A stretch of 64,000 bases of DNA from positions 59,945,802-60,009,801 of the forward strand of contig NC_012871.2 in assembly GCF_000003195.3 (NCBI RefSeq), given 5' to 3'. Under the pieces are notes generated by a model that saw nothing but the letters and a program-made list of their open reading frames with translations, did no database searches and had not been told where the DNA came from. The DNA is from Sorghum bicolor. Taxonomy: Eukaryota > Streptophyta > Magnoliopsida > Poales > Poaceae. The position numbers were made by a program, and so were the translations under genes. This document shows positions 39,276-50,606 of this stretch, in pieces (the stretch's first letter is position 1; each line of letters begins with the position of its first letter).

Positions 39276-39385
39276 CGGCTGGAGTTGGACTCAATTTTAG
39301 GCTCCTATTGTATGCAGCCCAGCATGCAAATGAAAAAAATAGAGGCCCAATTTGCATGCTGGGCTGGAGTTGCTCTAACAGGGCC

Positions 39386-39993
39386 TTATGTCTTGCCAAA
39401 AATGTGCCATTCCCTTCACTCCCATCGCGCCAGGGGGGCCGCCTGTAGGGGCCGTCGAGGTCCTACACACATGGCTGTGCCACTGAAGAAAGGCGGCCGT
39501 GAGCCCGCGATCGATACGGATCCGCGGAGAGCAGCCCGCGGGCTCCGCTGCCGCTGTGCCATTGGTTGCAGTGGCAGAGAGGTTCTCGTGCTCTCATCCT
39601 TCCCATTTCCCAACAGTCCTCCTGTCACCCCACCGACACATCATGGGAACGATCTGCGAAAAACATGTGTTTCGTGCTGACGTACGTTGTGCAATCAGAA
39701 ACACCGATGGTTCATCAGCTTCATCTTGGAGTTGTATTGTACCTTTTTTTGTTTTTGCGACAAGTGCTCATGGTACCTGTGTGCTCATGTTCATGTGCAA
39801 TCACAGGCAACAGTTGTACTACTGCTGTTCTACTGATCAGTGATTCGTTACTAGCGAGTGGTTGCTGATCGGCAACGGCAAGCAAAGTTGCGTTTACTCT
39901 CTCCTTTGATGGCATGGCGAGATCAGATCAGATCGCATGAGCTGCACTAATGGCAGCATGGTGCCTGGAAGCATAGATCAGCAATGGAGTACA
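39386..39993. other. Spacer after the nested elements
   Basis: No gene recognised. Short frames on both strands have no conserved motifs. Confidence 0.5.
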
Positions 39994-40234
39994 GCCTTGT
40001 TTAGTTCACCCCGAAATTCAAAAACTTTTCAAGATTCCTCGTCACATCAAATCTTGTGGCATATGCATGGATCTCTAAATATAGACGAAAACAAAAACTA
40101 ATTGCATAGTTTGTCTGTAATTTATGAGACGAATCTTTTGAGCCTAGTTAGTCAATAGTTAAACAATAATTGTCAAATACAAACGAAAGTGCTACAGTAT
40201 CAAAATCTAAAAAATTTTCACAACTAAACAAGGC
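39994..40234. mobile_element. Family B MITE, about 241 bp
   Basis: Starts GCCTTGTTTAGTTCACCCC and ends CAACTAAACAAGGC, with the family interior (CACATCAAATCTTG, GAGCCTAGTTAGTC). Confidence 0.85.
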
Positions 40235-41458
40235 TTAAAAGGAAGTTTAATGGCTTTGTCAGATGAGTAAAAGAGCCTTTTAAGGACTGTTGTACTTCTA
40301 CCATCTCAATGCAGCTCAGTAGCATCTCAATCATAAAAAAAGTTCAGCACCATCGTTTCCTTTGTAGTATTGCACTGGGGCACTTTAGAGGGAAAGAAAG
40401 TAGTACTGGTTGGCACTGCGAGGTAATCAGAATTTTTTTTATTTGAAATGGTAAATCAACAAATTTTGGACTCATAAAACGTTGGCACAACAGAAATGGC
40501 CAGCGTTTCACGTATTGAATGAAACTTGAACAGAAATTTGGCTGCTTGTGTTGACCTGTCAAGCAATCAAGGTAAGTTTACCATATTTTTTGCACGGTTC
40601 AGAAACTCTCAGATGACAGGAAGTAAAATCCCATCTTCAGAATTACAAGACAGAATTAGAAATCTCGCAGTTTTGCACATCTGAACTGTGTTTACTTCTT
40701 GGATCAGAGATCTTAGCAGTTGTAAGTAGCAACTTGCTGGCACGTACCAGTCATCGCTAGTAATCAGGACAAGAGGTAGCTGGAACCCTGTAATAGCATC
40801 TTCAACGAAAATGAGGGGACAATTGTGACGCCGGTACGCCACAATCAAAATGCTAGATGCCCTTATGAGTTATGAAGCTATGATGGTGCATGAGAACAAA
40901 GGTCAAAACACTGCACCAATAGTTGATCCAACTGCCTGCCTGTTGGCTACTCTAAAAGCAGATCCACCGACAGATAACAAGATAGGAGTAGATGCAATGC
41001 CATTCACCAAAAAAGGATGGCGACAAATATCAAACAGAATTTGTGCATGTTCACAGTTTATCTTCTCTGGAACCAATTTCGCGTATCACGATTTACAAAT
41101 GAACACGGTGCACGTTTTCAGTGTTTATGAATTCAAAGAACAACGGCAGAATGGAACTCTACATATGAACACTGATGTTACACTTACTGACAGAATCGGG
41201 GAAAAAATTACTGACAGTGTACAGATGAACAAGAGCTATCTACTATTCAGTTTATTACGTACTGTTGGGCTTTCCGGGTTTGTACCCTGAATCTAAACTG
41301 AACTGCTGAACCAATTCCACTCCCCTTTGTTGCTGAGCAGGGTTGCAATTCTGAAGCAAAATTCTAACCAAGAACGAGAAGTTTAGAACTTTGAATATCA
41401 CTGTATGTATGAACATATGTGTGATTTCCATGCTGTCTGAACAATAGCATGCAAGAAA
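40235..41458. other. Spacer and 3' flank of the CSLC gene
   Basis: No second gene seen. A minus-strand AATAAA at 41251-41256 is about 205 bp beyond the CSLC stop and may be its poly(A) signal. Confidence 0.45.
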
Positions 41459-43936
41459 TCAACTTATCTGTTCACCAATTAGATCAAGGCCAACGACAAG
41501 GAATGACACCCCCTGGAACAGAAGGAAGTAGAAATGAATCCCTTGAGCAGACAAGAGGCTCCGAGTCGCAGCAGTCAGTAGGAGCAGAGAAAGAGCAAGC
41601 TCCTTCTTGTAGATTTTGTTAGCCTTTTTGGCATCATGTGGCACCTTCTCATGCTGTTCCTTAGGCACGTTGATCTCGATCAATTCATTCTTTTCAGGCA
41701 ATTGCTTCTGGAGCTGAGGAAGTGTGATGCACTTCCTATTCTTTTCTGACGATGTCAAGAGATCCAATTCAGATGATCGACCAGATTTCTTAGTGACAAC
41801 CCATTCGTAAGAGCTCCCAAGTTTGAACAACCCAGACACCATTGCGTTGAACTTGGTCACTGACATGGTGTTCTCGAAGAGGAGGTATGGTACAATGAAG
41901 GGAAATGATCTTGGGGATGGCAGAATATTCAAGAAGGACATGAAAACCGGCACATAACAGATGACCCACACAGGCAACTCGGCCTCGGGAACGAACATGG
42001 TTAGTGGAAGAATGACACAAAATAATGTGAAAGAATAGAAAGGAAGTATCAACTTCCTCAAAAGAAAGAACAATAGTATTAAATTTGCCTTCTTCCATGA
42101 GGAGATCTGCAATCAAAGTAGCAAATTTTCGTCAAAATAAAAATATTGATCCATACCCCCAGAAATGGAACTTTGATCCCCAGCACAAGTTCAACCTTCG
42201 AGCTATCGGGATTGCATACCTTGGCAGTAATTATGTCCGGAAGGCACAGCCGGAAAAGGTGCATTGGGCCAGAATGCCACCGGTGTTGCTGTTTCCGATA
42301 TGCTTCATAAGATTCTGGAACTTCACACAAGACCTTGATGATGATGATGCCAAGAAAAATTAGTTTCCACATGCACATCAGGACATGACACCGATTGTTA
42401 TGTGAAATGATATGGTTATGCAAATGTACCTTTACATCATTCAGGAAGATGAACTTCCATCCATTCAGGTGTGCGCGAACAGCAATATCCATATCCTCCA
42501 CGGTTGTCCGCTCAAGCCAGCCTCCTGATTCTTCCAAAGCTTGGATCCTCCAAACTCCAGCAGTTCCATTGAACCCAAAGAAGTTCAAGAAGACCCCATT
42601 GACCTGCTGCTCCACTTCAAAGTGGAAGCAAAGGTTGATATTCTGAAGGCGGGTCAAGAGGTTCTCATCCTTGTTCACAAAGCTCCATCGGGCTTGAACT
42701 AGTCCAACCTCAGGGTTCCCCTGAATCACCCAAAGATTTGCACTAGTCTTAGTATGAAGTAGACACACAGTAGCTGATATGGTAGAATTGAATACACAAT
42801 TCTTACCTCAAAATGTGGAATTGTTTTCTTGAGAAAATCAGGGCTTGGTTGGAAGTCCGCGTCAAAAATGGCAACGAATTCAAAATTCTTGACATAGTCA
42901 TAGCTCATTGCAGAATTGAGGTTCCCAGCTTTATACCCAGTCCTCAGCACCCGATGCCGATAGATAATGTTCACACCCAGCTGGTTCCACTTAGAAACTT
43001 CTGCTTTGATCAACATTTGAATGCTCTCGTCGCTCGAATCATCAAGCACCTGGATTAGAAATTTATCCCTAGGCCAATCTAGCTGGCAGACGGCTGAAAT
43101 CGACTGCTCATATACCTGTTGCAAGAATGATCCTGTCATCCACAACCCAATGAACCAGCACATCACAAGCTGCATAAGGAAATTCAGCTCCTTACCTCCT
43201 TCTCATTGCACATAGGAATCTGAACAAGCACCATTGGGTGCAGATACCCTGAACCCTCCCGGAATGGGTCCCCTTCAATCCTCGGCTTGATTTTCCTGAG
43301 CTTAATCCAGAAGCAACCGATGCACAAGGCGAGGCGATCCAACGACTGGACAACAAACAGCAAGATGCAGACTTTGGACAAGAACTCGATCGGCCGTCGG
43401 ATGTAGTCTGCTCGGAATGACATCCACGCGAGGTAGGCCGTGTGCAGCCACCCCTGAATGTCCTCCACCTCCAGCACATGCAATTCCGGCACGGTCAAAT
43501 TCGGCCTCTGAAAGTGCCACCCGTTCCAGTAGGCCGCCAGCTCGACGGTGAGGGCGAGCATAGAGAGCGCCAAGAGGGCCTTGATGAACCTGTAGAGCAG
43601 CCAACCCCGGCCGTGGCCGAGGCCCTCGGCGGCGGCGGCCCGCCGGAAGCGCTTGGCGACGGCAGACGGCAGCGCCCAGGTGACGGCTGCGAGCGACGCG
43701 AGGCACCCAGCGGCACGGTGCGCGCGGAGGAGCAACACCCAGGTGAACTGCTTGGCGCTCCGGCCCCGGCCTTTGTCCGTGGGAGGAGGCACAGGCACGC
43801 CGGCCTGGAGCGCCTCCGCCTCGGGCCCGTCAATCTCCACCACCGAGTAGTTGGGGTTCTCCATGGTCACCACCACCGGCGTGCCCCGCCGGGCATCCCT
43901 CCCCCACGAGTAGGCCAGGCCCAGACCCGGCACCAT
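41459..43936 (-). CDS. CSLC: Cellulose synthase-like C protein (5 exons, 700 aa)
   Basis: Minus-strand exons: 43936-43196, 43115-42807, 42720-42430, 42333-42220, 42106-41459. All introns are GT-AG with phase-0 junctions, and the joined frame is 700 aa, the normal CSLC length. The N-terminus has the family signature [20 protein letters not shown]. Two hydrophobic regions precede the GT2 domain (residues about 248-480), which has VLDDS (D272-D273), FDADF (DxD at 332-334), VEDMD (425-428) and QQHRW (462-466), all intact. The C-terminal third has several transmembrane helices and ends LDLIGEQIS, as in CSLC proteins. Family knowledge: CSLC proteins make the beta-1,4-glucan backbone of xyloglucan in the Golgi. 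The start was chosen at [12 protein letters not shown] because it gives the family N-terminus; the frame upstream has no ATG. Which rice CSLC it matches is not decided. Confidence 0.96.
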
Positions 43937-44370
43937 TGCCGCCGCCGAGAACTGGAGGGCTAGAACAACAATTGTGCGGAGGAAAGGGGACACCAACACC
44001 ACCGACACTCTGAAGCAAGCAGGGCTTTGTTTTCTTCTCACCAGTCACCACGGCGCTCTCTGCCTCCGCCTACCCGCCGCCGCTGCCGCCGAGAGCGACG
44101 CGGAGCGAGCATCTCTGGCATCAAGACCCGCCTCCCGCCCGCCGCCAGGGAACGCGGAATGCGGGTGGGAATCAGATGGATTCTCGCTCGCCGTGAGCTC
44201 AACTCCTAATCTTCCACTGCCCAAGACCAAGAGAGAAGGGCGGCGGAGGGAGCAGTTGTGATAGGAGAGAGCTTCAGCGGCGTGTGTGCTTTTTAATGGG
44301 GGGCAACACACGTCCTCTTCTTTTATCTCTCCTCTTCCTCCTCCGGTCCGGTCCTCCCCTCCCCTTCTCT

Positions 44371-44395
44371 TTCTCTCTCTCTCTCTCCCACGCAC
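44371..44395. repeat. CT-rich tract upstream of CSLC
   Basis: TCTCTTTCTCTCTCTCTCTC-type run about 440 bp upstream of the CSLC ATG, in the likely 5' UTR or core promoter. On the coding strand it is GA-rich, a common grass promoter feature. Confidence 0.7.
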
Positions 44396-44399
44396 ACGA

Positions 44400-45785
44400 C
44401 ACACCCTCGCACTCTCTCGCTCACGTCCTTTCCCGGAGCTCAGAGGTTATTTACGCTAATCTATCTACTTCCGCGCACTTTGCTGGTCCCAAGAACAGAA
44501 GAGCGGCAAACAAACAAGAACAAGGAACTCGGGCGAGAAGAAAGGGTAGAGTTTTTTCTTCTCTGAAAAACAAAGCTATATAGAGGATTAGCGGTGACTG
44601 GTTACAGGGAAACTTGCCTGGTGGCTTTTGGCAGAGAGTATCCTCGTCACGGCAAAGTGGCAAACGAAACGGCGCGGACCAGAGAGGGCAGAGGAGAGCG
44701 AGAAGCGGACAGAGGAAGAGTTTCGGAGCTTTCGGCGAGGCGAAGGACCCGAGTTGCCAGTCGTGGTCTCCTGGAGGAGCAGTGCTGTGCGCGCTTGCTT
44801 GCTTGTTGGTCAGCTGGTCCGTTGTCTGTTGTTTTCCCTCCCCATACCGTTTGGTTCGAGTCTGACGCTCACGCTCTGATGGCGGCATATGTCATGGTGC
44901 TCATGCCTCACGGGAAGGCTACGAAAATCGCCGCTTTTGGCGTGCCGGTGGCATCATATGTCATGTTCGTAGAGGAAGAGCGGCCATGGCGTATGGCCTG
45001 GGCGCTGGCATGATTAAGGATCCCAAACCGAAGAACCGCTTTCTATATTTGATCCGATCGAATTCGTATTTTTTGTCTGAATTTTAGATGTTTCGTATTT
45101 CAAATATAAAAGTAGAAAACGGTTTTGACATTTTTCGTCAGTTTTCTACTTTTCTACTTTTAATTTGAAATATTACGAATCTAAAATTTGGTTTAAACCG
45201 AATTTAGTCAACTGTAGGGTCACACAGCCCAATTACAGACTACTCACCATGCATCTGCGTTCTTTCTACTAGAGGCTAGTTGCGTTCATGTTAGCTATTA
45301 ATTGCTTATTCTAGACTTGTATTTATGTGTGGGCTATTGTATTAAATACCTAAGACCAAGGATCATGCACTTTTTAATTATTATATGCACTTGAACTTGA
45401 TCCTGTATATACTTAGTCATACACTTGGTACTATATATCGGTATTTCGTATTGAGTTTTCGTATATCGACCGTGTTCGACATAAATCCGATCGAATTGGT
45501 TCGTTTTCAAAATTCTCGATATTTCGTAAGTTCGTGTTCATTTTCGTGTCCGACTTTACCGTTTTCGTTTTCGTATTTCAAATGTAAAGGTAGAAAACAA
45601 TTTAGGAGTTTTTCGACCGTTTCTGACTGTTTTCATCCTTAGGCATGATGGCGATGCAAGTTCTCTTGAGGATTAGACCGACGACCCAAACAACTGGACC
45701 TGGTGCCCTGGTGGTACAAGTACAACCGTGTGTTCCTGACTGTGGAGGGAGGATCAAGGATGGACCATTTTCCCGTAGCACACAA
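44400..45785. other. CSLC upstream region and spacer
   Basis: Open frames at 44594-45013 lack conserved motifs. Between 45086 and 45600 the phrase CGTATTTCAAATRTAAARGTAGAAAAC occurs in both orientations (45086, inverted at 45141-45179, direct at 45568). This suggests remnants of one repeat family. Confidence 0.5.
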
Positions 45786-45788
45786 TCA

Positions 45789-45905
45789 CCTTGTTCGTTT
45801 AGGTTTATCAGCCGAAACTATCAGCAATTCAGCGGTGTTTTTTTCTCACAACAAATCAGCCAATAGTATTTTTTGTCATGGCTTATCAGCCAAACATGTT
45901 CCGAG
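45789..45905. mobile_element. Short palindromic MITE (TTATCAGCCAA family)
   Basis: CTTGTTCGTTTAGGTTTATC at the left and GGCTTATCAGCCAAACATG at the right, with CAGCAATTCAGC and AATAGTATTTT inside. Related to 35858-35972. Confidence 0.6.
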
Positions 45906-46653
45906 GCGAGTGAGGCCCCAAGATAACAACGACGGTGCTGCCAAGATCATTGGTGGATGTGGATCGGAGCAGGTGGGTGGTAAAAAAAAATTCTGGATCT
46001 CTGTTTTTTTTAATCGAAGTTCTAGAAGACGCGTACAGACCTGTGGAGGAAGTTGGAAACTCCCCCTTATTTAAGGATCTAATTGACCCCGCTGTTGGCT
46101 CAACTGTCTAAACAAATGGAATGTTCTTTGCAAGCAGGCAGTGAAACGACATTTATCCTCTACCAGTAGTATCTTTTGCTTTTTAAAAAGAAAAGATGTC
46201 TCGATGAAGAAGATGTAAATTAACTTTGAAAGATATGGAGCTTACTTTTCTATTGATAGGTTTGTAGCATCTCTCGAAATGGGTCAAGATTATGGAACAA
46301 GCTTGTGCAGAGATTAATTTCTATTAATAGATTAATTTGTACGTGTGTAGGCTTGTGCAGAGAGCAATAGTGAAGCATGATGTTAAGACAAATAATCACA
46401 CGACGGATCCTGAATCCTTATCACAACAACACTGCAAGCACCAGCCCATTTTCAGAGAGTTATCTGTTCATATCAAACACAGAAGGCGTCATAGTGTAAA
46501 ACTTAAAACTACATACAAACATGAAATATGCCCCCCCCCACCCCCACCCCCTCCCTTTTGTCGTTTGTTTCCAGTGTTTTTTCGTATTACTCTTTATTTA
46601 GTGTGTAACAAATTAACTTAGCAATTCTCTTGCCGAATCTTCTTTTTTTATTA

Positions 46654-46881
46654 GGCCTTATTTAGTTCACCCAAAAACAAATTTTTTTTCAAGATTTCTC
46701 GTCATATCGAATCATGTGGCACATACATGGAGCATTAAATATAGATGAAAAATAAAAACTAATTGCACAATTTGCTTGTAAATTACGTAACGAATTTTTT
46801 AAGCCAGTTACTTTATGATTGGACAATATTTGTCAAATAAAAACGAAAGTGCTACAAATCCAAAAACTTTTTGGATTGACC
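46654..46881. mobile_element. Family B MITE with TTA duplication
   Basis: Starts GGCCTTATTTAGTTCACCC. The right end is mutated (TTTTTGGATTGACC). Flanked by TTA at 46651-46653 and 46882-46884; the latter is shared with the next element. Confidence 0.8.
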
Positions 46882-46884
46882 TTA

Positions 46885-47227
46885 GGCCATGTTTAGATTG
46901 GAGATGAAAATTTTTTGGGTGTCATATCGGATGTGTCGGAAGGATGGGAGGAGTTTTTAGAAACTAATAAAAAAATAAATTACATAGCTCGTCAGGAAAC
47001 TGCAAGACAAATCTATTAAGCATAATTAATCTGTCATTAACACATGTGGGTTACTGTAGCACTTAAGGCTAATCATAGAGTAGCTAGGCTTAAAATATTC
47101 GTCTCGCAATTTTCAACTAAACTGTGTAATTAGTTTATTTTTTTATCTACATTTAATGTTCTATGCATATGTTCAAAGATTCGATGGGATGGATGAAAAT
47201 TTTTTAGATGAGAAACTAAACAGGGCC
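46885..47227. mobile_element. Family C MITE, 343 bp, TTA duplication
   Basis: Starts GGCCATGTTTAGATTGGAG and ends GAAACTAAACAGGGCC. Flanked by TTA (46882-46884 and 47228-47230). This is the most complete family C copy in the window. Confidence 0.88.
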
Positions 47228-47792
47228 TTATTATTATGCCCTCGGCCTCCACGACTCCAAGCAGCTGCGGTCGTGCTGCTCTAATCGGAGGTGGAGGAGA
47301 AGGGGAAAAGGTGGGTGGAGGCAGAGGTGGCAGAAGCGACGGTTCCCATTTGCGTTGTCCTTGAGAGAGAAGACATTCTTAGGTTTTATTTTGGCAGGTA
47401 GGTAAAATGGGTCATGTATTAGATTATCTGTTGGAAGCTGTTTTTAGTAGGTAAAAACACAATACATGACGCATTTTAGATATGAGTTGTATTGTTGGAG
47501 ACGGTCTAACCTACGTCCAAGGCTCTAGGCATGCTTCATCCTCGCGTGCAGGGTGAAGCGGACAGCCCAACCGCCGAGCACCCGCGCCGCGTGAGAACTG
47601 AGAACACGGCGCGCGTACGTGTGGCAGCTGGGTGGGTGAGTTCATCGTGTACAGACCAGTGTCCAGTGTACATACGTGTGGTATGCATGTGTGGGCGACG
47701 CTTGGCTTGGCGCGTCTCCTGGCCCGAACCCAAGTGACCGACCTGACGGCTGAAGCCTCCTTGACCTTGACGCGGACGTCCCAACAGACCTG

Positions 47793-48035
47793 GGCCTTGT
47801 TTAGTTCCGAAAAGTGAAAACTTTTCGGTACTGTAGCACTTTCGTTTGTTTGTGACAAATATTATCTAATCATGGACTAACTAGGATCAAAAGATTCGTC
47901 TCGTGATTTACTGCTAAACTGTGTAATTAGTTTTTGTTTTCGTCTATATTTAATGTGTTATGCATGTGTCACAAGATTCGATGTGACGGGGAATCTTGAA
48001 AACTTTTTGGTTTTCAGGGTGAACTAAACAAGGCC
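47793..48035. mobile_element. Family B MITE, 243 bp, CTG duplication
   Basis: Starts GGCCTTGTTTAGTTCCG and ends GTGAACTAAACAAGGCC. Flanked by CTG (47790-47792 and 48036-48038). Confidence 0.9.
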
Positions 48036-48059
48036 CTGGTACCATTCTTCTTCTTCGTG

Positions 48060-48302
48060 TGCCTTGTTAGTTCTCCTTGAAAATCAAATTTTTTTTAAGA
48101 TTTTTCATTACATCGAATGTTATGGTATATGTATAGAGTATTAAATATAGATGAAAACAAAAACTAATTGCACAGTTTGCCTTTAAATCGCGAGACGAAT
48201 CTCTTAAATCTAGTTATTCTATGATTAGACAATGTTTGTCAAATAAAAACAAAAATACTAAAATATCGAAATTTAAAAAAATTTCGAATCTAAACAAGGC
48301 CC
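48060..48302. mobile_element. Family B MITE
   Basis: Starts GCCTTGTTAGTTCTCC and ends GAATCTAAACAAGGCCC, with the family interior. Confidence 0.82.
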
Positions 48303-48350
48303 TGCTCTTGCCTCCACCTCCGTCCCTACTCCCTAGCGGCACGGGCATTA

Positions 48351-48592
48351 GAGTAAGTATTATAGTGGGCTGTAAGCTGGCTAAATGCTGAGGTGGAGGA
48401 GAGAAGGAAGGAGAGAGAGGAGAAGCGGGCTGTAAGCTTACAGCCAGCCTAGACACAGGAACCAAGAAACTTTGTGAGAGAGACAAGTGGGTCATGTATT
48501 AATAGTGAATAACTAACTATTGTATGAGTGGGCTGAAGAAGGCTACAAAAAACCTTACAGCCAACAAGTGGGCTGTATTATTAAACTTGCTC
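48351..48592. mobile_element. Tourist-type MITE, 242 bp, TTA duplication
   Basis: Left end GAGTAAGTATTATAGTGGGC and right end complementary to GAGCAAGTTTAATAATACAG. Flanked by TTA (48348-48350 and 48593-48595). The internal phrase GGGCTGTAAGCT is repeated. Confidence 0.86.
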
Positions 48593-48694
48593 TTACTTGG
48601 GTCAGTCGACGCATGCGGCGGCCGCCTACACACGCTCCGTTCCGTTTCCCTTGGGCATGAGCGAGCTAGTGACGGACAGGCATGTGGCAGTAGT

Positions 48695-48962
48695 CCAGTG
48701 GCGGACCCAGAAACGGACCAAGAGGGGGGCTAAATAACATAGGTTAAATTTTTTTTTGCTTGCTCAATGCAGTACACTAATAGATATAGCTAAGATTGAT
48801 AATTCAATATTGATTCAAAGTGTTCAAAGGCAAAGATTCGTAAAATAAACATAGAAAAATACCAAATATATAAAATATTTTTTTAAAAAAAACTTGTTAA
48901 AAAATTTTTGAGTCCAAGAGGGAGGCTGCAGCCCCCCAGGCCCCCCCTTGGGTCCGCCAATG
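48695..48962. mobile_element. hAT-like non-autonomous element, about 268 bp
   Basis: Termini CCAGTGGCGGACCCA and the complement of TGGGTCCGCCAATG. Flanking near-identical 8-mers GCAGTAGT (48687-48694) and GCAGTAGG (48963-48970) fit the 8-bp duplications of hAT elements. The AT-rich interior is non-coding. Confidence 0.72.
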
Positions 48963-48970
48963 GCAGTAGG

Positions 48971-49622
48971 TCGCTCTCGCCGTCTTGTATTGCGTGCGTA
49001 ATAGTATTACTTGGTTGCCGCGGTGGTCTTCAACCTCGCGGCATCAGAGGAGCTTATTGCGTTGTGTGGCGCCGTTGCTCGGATTAATTTGAAGACGGCA
49101 CTGACTTAGAGCACTAGTGGGGTGGTCCATGGCCATAGGCACCACACCACGGCGGCGCCACATGGTCGCCGACGACGGTGCGCTTACAAACAAAGATTAT
49201 TCGTTATTCCTCCACCTTCTTTTATGCTGTGTGGACTGTGGCCGCTGGGCCATCATATCCGGCCGGTCAGGGTTGGGACTGCGTGAACCTTCAGCACATC
49301 TCAAGAATGGTTTCTGCCTGCGCCATCGCCCAAGCCCGTCGTAGACAGGACAGGAGGGTCCCTATGCTAGACCGGGGCTCGTGTTTGCCGGCCTGCCCGT
49401 GCCCGGCGACCACCTTGCGTCCGATTGATTCCCAGGACCGATTCCTCTCTCGTGCTCTCCACAAACCCTGCATTCCGGCATCCATGCCGGTTTCCCCTAA
49501 AAGCCACTTTTGGGCCCCTGCTTTTAAGCCATAGAAAAAGAAACAAAAGTACTCCTGCTTATATGGAATGTGCTGGAGTGATCCGAGGCATAGCCAGCCT
49601 GCGCTGCTTTTGCTCTTCTTCA
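48971..49622. other. Spacer between MITEs
   Basis: Open frames at 49117-49534 overlap in several frames and carry no recognisable domain. No gene supported. Confidence 0.5.
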
Positions 49623-49863
49623 GCCTTGTTTAGTTCACCCCGAAATTCAAAAAGTTTTCAAGATTCCCTGTCACATCGAATCTTGTGGCACATGCATGAA
49701 GCATTAAATGTAGACGAAAACAAAAACTAATCACACAGTTTGACTATAAAATCGCGAGACAAATCTTTTAACCCTAGTTAGTCTATAATTAGACAATATT
49801 TACCACAAATAAACAAGTACTGCAATAGCGAAATCTAAAATTTTTTCACATCTAAACAAGGCC
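49623..49863. mobile_element. Family B MITE
   Basis: Starts GCCTTGTTTAGTTCACCCC and ends CATCTAAACAAGGCC. Confidence 0.87.
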
Positions 49864-49969
49864 TCAGCACTCTCACATTCGGCAGCCACACCACACCCCG
49901 TCATCCGTGAGTCAAAAAAGCACTCGCCGGCCACTCGCGGCTGGTCGTTCTACTCGATTGGATGACTAG

Positions 49970-50213
49970 GGCCTTGTTTAGTTCACTCCGAAATTCAAAA
50001 AGTTTTCAATATTCTCCGTCATATCGAATTTTGCGGCACATACATGAAGCATTAAATATAGACGAAAATAAAAACTAATTATATAGTTTGTCTGTAAATC
50101 ACGAGACGAATCTTTTATTCCTAGTTAATTCATAATTAGACAATATTTGTAAAATAAAAATGAAAGTGCTACAGTAACGAAATCCGAATTTTTTTTTTTA
50201 ACTAAACAAGGCC
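49970..50213. mobile_element. Family B MITE
   Basis: Starts GGCCTTGTTTAGTTCACTCC and ends AACTAAACAAGGCC. The flanks TAG and CAG differ by one base. Confidence 0.87.
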
Positions 50214-50260
50214 CAGGCATGCATACCCTGCTTGCTTTGCTTGTTCAATACTCGTACTTG

Positions 50261-50502
50261 GGCCTTGTTTAGTTCCGAAAACTGAAAAGTTTTCGGAACT
50301 GTAGCACTTTCGTTTTTATTTGACAAATATTATTTGATCATGGAGTAACTAGGTTTAAAAGATTCATCTCGTGATTTACAGGTAAACTGTGCAATTAGTT
50401 TTTATTTTTGTCTATATTTAATGCTCCATGCATGTGCCGCAAGATTCGATGTGACGGGGAATGTTGAAAAGATTTTGGTTTTTGGGTGAACTAAACGAGG
50501 CC
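50261..50502. mobile_element. Family B MITE, 242 bp, TTG duplication
   Basis: Starts GGCCTTGTTTAGTTCCG and ends GTGAACTAAACGAGGCC. Flanked by TTG (50258-50260 and 50503-50505). Internal orientation is as in 47793-48035. Confidence 0.9.
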
Positions 50503-50606
50503 TTGAGCTTGGTAGAGAACACAGAAAGCGCGATGTGTGCCACACAAGGCACCAACGGTGTGCCCACGAAAAGTGTTACCATGTCACGTGCTTTTACGAG
50601 TTTAGG

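Larger units (their letters stand above)
37710..39375. mobile_element. PIF/Harbinger-type element carrying two host-gene fragments (Pack-type), 1666 bp
   Basis: Inverted termini GAGCAACTCCA (37710-37720) and TGGAGTTGCTC (39365-39375) are flanked by the duplication TAA (37707-37709, 39376-39378). The termini match the family A MITE at 31977. The AT-rich ends enclose a GC-rich core with a receptor-kinase fragment and a TPR/DUF627-like fragment, both on the minus strand. There is no transposase. It sits inside the terminal repeat of a family C MITE. The capture mechanism is inferred; Pack-type PIF elements are known in grasses. Confidence 0.85.
37375..39385. mobile_element. MITE family C copy split by a 1.67-kb insertion
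   Basis: The left part 37375-37709 starts GGCCCTGTTTAGATTGGAG. The missing right tip CAGGGCC is found at 39379-39385, on the other side of the inserted PIF element. Joining the two sides across the TAA duplication gives the expected family C terminus. Confidence 0.8.

Noticed and set aside
44594..45013. 139-aa plus-strand frame upstream of CSLC
   Set aside because: No conserved motif. It lies in the CSLC promoter or 5' region on the opposite strand.
49117..49534. Overlapping frames between MITEs
   Set aside because: No domain and no splice support.
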